Part shown: one piece after another, positions 62,291 to 64,000 of the stretch
Position numbering within the stretch: the stretch's first letter is position 1
Layout of the letters: each line of letters begins with the position of its first letter
Assembly: GCF_000284375.1 (NCBI RefSeq)
Contig: NC_017249.1
Location: 2,148,001 to 2,212,000, forward strand
Length of the DNA: 64,000 bases
DNA from: Bradyrhizobium japonicum USDA 6
Lineage (GTDB): Bacteria; Pseudomonadota; Alphaproteobacteria; Rhizobiales; Xanthobacteraceae
Reading direction: 5' to 3'
Translations under genes and position numbers: made by a program
The notes under the pieces: generated by a model
Database searches by the model: none
Told to the model about the DNA's origin: nothing
What the model saw: only the letters and a program-made list of their open reading frames with translations

Positions 62291-63085
62291 ATGCAGGTGA
62301 CCGGCAAGGTCGTGGTCGTCACGGGCGGCGCAAACGGCATCGGCAAGGCGCTGTGCGAGGCCTTCCACAAGGCGGGTGCCGCCAAGGTCGTCGTTGCGGA
62401 CATGGACGCCGCCAATGCAAGAGCCGTCGCCGCCACGGTCGATGGCGCGGCCTTCAGATGCGACGTCGCGCAGGAAAAAGAGATCGCCCACGTCATCGAG
62501 GAGACCGAGCGGCAGTTCGGCCCGATCGAATTGTTCTGCTCAAATGCCGGCATCGGCGGCGGCTTCGATCCGATGTCGGTCAATGCCGGCGGCGCCTCCG
62601 ACGAGCCGTGGCAGCGGAGCTGGGCGATCCATGTCATGGCCCATGTCTATGCGGCGCGGCATCTCATTCCCCGCATGAAGGCGCGCGGCGGCGGATATTT
62701 CCTCAACACGATCTCGGCCGCGGGCCTGCTGTCGCAGGTCGGCAGCCCGGCCTATTCCACCACCAAGCACGCCGCGGTCGGCTTTGCCGAGAATCTCGCG
62801 ATCTCGCACAAGGCGGACAATATCAAGGTCTCGATCCTCTGCCCGCAGGGCGTCGACACCAACATGCTGCGCTCGATCCCGAAGGGCCCACAATCCGGCG
62901 ACGGCGATCTGACGCCTGAGCAGGTCGCGAAAGACGTGCTCGCCGGCCTCGAGCAGGAAACGTTCCTGATCCTGCCCCACCCCCAGGTGCTCGGCTACAT
63001 GCGCAAGAAGACCGAGAACTACGACCGCTGGATCGGCGGCATGGCGAAGATCCAGGCCAAGATGCGGGAGGAGTTCGGGAAGTAG
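62291..63085 (+). CDS. Short-chain dehydrogenase/reductase
   Basis: A 264-residue classical SDR. The cofactor motif TGGANGIG is at residues 11-18, the NAG motif is SNAGIG, and the catalytic Tyr and Lys are in YSTTKHA. An aspartate at the end of the second strand (VADMDAAN) favours NAD. The substrate is unknown. GAGGAG precedes ATG 62291. A palindromic repeat, broken by an insertion sequence, begins 24 bases after the stop. Confidence 0.93.
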   Translation: MQVTGKVVVVTGGANGIGKALCEAFHKAGAAKVVVADMDAANARAVAATVDGAAFRCDVAQEKEIAHVIEETERQFGPIELFCSNAGIGGGFDPMSVNAGGASDEPWQRSWAIHVMAHVYAARHLIPRMKARGGGYFLNTISAAGLLSQVGSPAYSTTKHAAVGFAENLAISHKADNIKVSILCPQGVDTNMLRSIPKGPQSGDGDLTPEQVAKDVLAGLEQETFLILPHPQVLGYMRKKTENYDRWIGGMAKIQAKMREEFGK

Positions 63086-63109
63086 CCGCCACAGTTTCCG
63101 CGATTGCGC

Positions 63110-63200
63110 CTGTCATGCCCCGCGCAGGCGGGGCATCCAGTACGCCGCGGCCCGTCGGTTCAACAACAACCGTCTCGGAGTACTGGATCGCCCGGTCAAG
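63110..63200. repeat. Palindromic repeat, CTGTCAT class, interrupted by an IS element
   Basis: CCTGTCATGCCCCGCGCAGG and the pair ATCCAGTA and TACTGGAT match the element at 40456-40560. The sequence follows that copy up to GGTCAAG at 63200, then changes abruptly to TGTTTAGACC. The expected end CCGGGCGATGACAG is missing here. Confidence 0.82.
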
Positions 63201-64000
63201 TGTTTAGACCGGACAGATCACTGACAGGTGTTCGGAGACATAGCTGACACATCAAACTGGCTGGATTGGTCGATTTGGGAGGCCGTCCATGCCCTGGAAC
63301 GAGGTGTCGGTAATGGATCAACGACGCGAGTTTGTGCGGCTGGCTTTGCAGGAAGGCGCGAACCGGCGGGAGTTGTGCCGGCGGTTTGGGATCAGTCCTG
63401 AGGTCGGCTACAAGTGGCTGAAGCGTTGGCAGGCAGGGGACCATGATCTTCGGGATCAGTCCCGCCGACCGAAGAGTATGCCCAGGCGGAGCGAGCCTGC
63501 GATCGAGGCTCAGGTCTTGGCGATGCGCGACACGCATCCGGCCTGGGGGGCGCGCAAGATTGCTCATTGTCTGAAGCGCGCTGGCCAGGCCGTGCCGGTG
63601 CCTTCAACGGTCCATCAGATCCTGTGCCGGAACCAGCGGATCAAGCCGAGCGAGCAGGCTGCAGCTGGCTCTCCAGGGCATCGCTTTGAGAAGGACGCGC
63701 CCAATCAGCTCTGGCAGATGGACTTCAAGGGCCATATGCCGCTTGCCGGCGGGACGCGGTGCCATCCGCTCACCATGGTCGACGATCACTCGCGCTATGC
63801 CCTGTGTCTGAAGGCCTGCGCCAACGAGCAGCGTCCTGACGTGCAGAAGCACCTGACCGACACCTTCCGACGCTATGGGCTGCCGGAGGCCTTCTACCTC
63901 GACAACGGTTCTCCGTGGGGCGACACGTCCGGCGTCCGCTGGACCGCGCTGAAGGTATGGCTGCTCAGGCTCGGCGTCAGGGTCGTCCATGCCAGGCCGC
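63201..64000 (+). mobile_element. IS481-family insertion sequence, left part
   Basis: The element begins with TGTTTAGACCGGACAG and contains CTGACAGGTGTTCGGAGAC, then an IS481-type transposase gene read inward. The exact left edge is set by the break in the palindromic repeat at 63200/63201. The right end, the second terminal repeat and any target duplication lie outside the window. Confidence 0.85.
63289..64000 (+). CDS. IS481-family DDE transposase, 3' part outside window
   Basis: The first 237 residues of a transposase. An N-terminal helix-turn-helix (REFVRLALQEGANRRELCRRFG, YKWLKRWQAG) and a second HTH segment (GARKIAHCLKRAG) precede the rve integrase core. The core has the first catalytic Asp in NQLWQMDFKGH and the second in EAFYLDNGSPWG; the catalytic Glu would be beyond base 64000. 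The frame is intact up to the edge. GGGAGG precedes ATG 63289; ATG 63313 is an alternative. Confidence 0.9.
   Translation, partial: MPWNEVSVMDQRREFVRLALQEGANRRELCRRFGISPEVGYKWLKRWQAGDHDLRDQSRRPKSMPRRSEPAIEAQVLAMRDTHPAWGARKIAHCLKRAGQAVPVPSTVHQILCRNQRIKPSEQAAAGSPGHRFEKDAPNQLWQMDFKGHMPLAGGTRCHPLTMVDDHSRYALCLKACANEQRPDVQKHLTDTFRRYGLPEAFYLDNGSPWGDTSGVRWTALKVWLLRLGVRVVHARP

Overview
The window is GC-rich DNA from an alphaproteobacterium, most likely Bradyrhizobium or a close relative in the Nitrobacteraceae. This rests on a PutA of 999 residues without a ribbon-helix-helix domain and with a divergent Lrp-type regulator, a single-chain acyl-CoA carboxylase, a SorAB-type sulfite dehydrogenase, and many short palindromic intergenic repeats of the kind common in these genomes. 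No rRNA, tRNA, CRISPR array or phage was seen. The genes are ordinary chromosomal metabolism and regulation; the only clear mobile element is an IS481-type insertion sequence cut by the right edge.

Left part (1-20.4 kb): a partial TPR protein; an amidohydrolase with a COG0523/CobW GTPase; a GFA protein; a tautomerase divergent from a TetR regulator with two matching operators between them; two cysteine-motif hypothetical proteins; a Cache chemoreceptor; a 1100-residue BC-BCCP-CT acyl-CoA carboxylase followed by an AcoR-like sigma-54 activator; a flavin reductase with a luciferase-like monooxygenase; dgoK-dgoA for 2-keto-3-deoxygalactonate use; a PoxB-like ThDP enzyme; a small duplicated membrane protein; and a double-hotdog thioesterase.

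Middle part (20.4-43 kb): a protein that joins a Lon substrate-binding domain to Clp N-repeats without any protease; an amidase next to a cyanuric acid hydrolase/barbiturase family enzyme; Tex; a glycine-rich exported protein; an OmpR/EnvZ-type pair; an operon pairing a catalytically dead HtrA-like PDZ protein with a small LuxR-type regulator (ATGA overlap); a Tat-exported VOC protein; a DapA-family enzyme; an orphan CoxL-like molybdoenzyme; a three-gene acyl-CoA dehydrogenase/enoyl-CoA hydratase operon; and a LemA-TPM-TPM cluster.

Right part (43-64 kb): a one-heme-motif exported protein, a GST, a CaiB-type CoA transferase, putA with its Lrp-type regulator, a cold-shock protein, sorAB, a membrane protein joining histidine-rich helices, a [2Fe-2S] domain and a nucleotide cyclase, a GT39-like glycosyltransferase, a cluster of very small genes, ycjX-ycjF, a hemolysin III protein and a short-chain dehydrogenase. 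The last 800 bases are an IS481-family element that has landed inside a palindromic repeat. At least seven classes of palindromic repeat lie between genes, often just after stop codons, where they may act as terminators or mRNA stabilisers.
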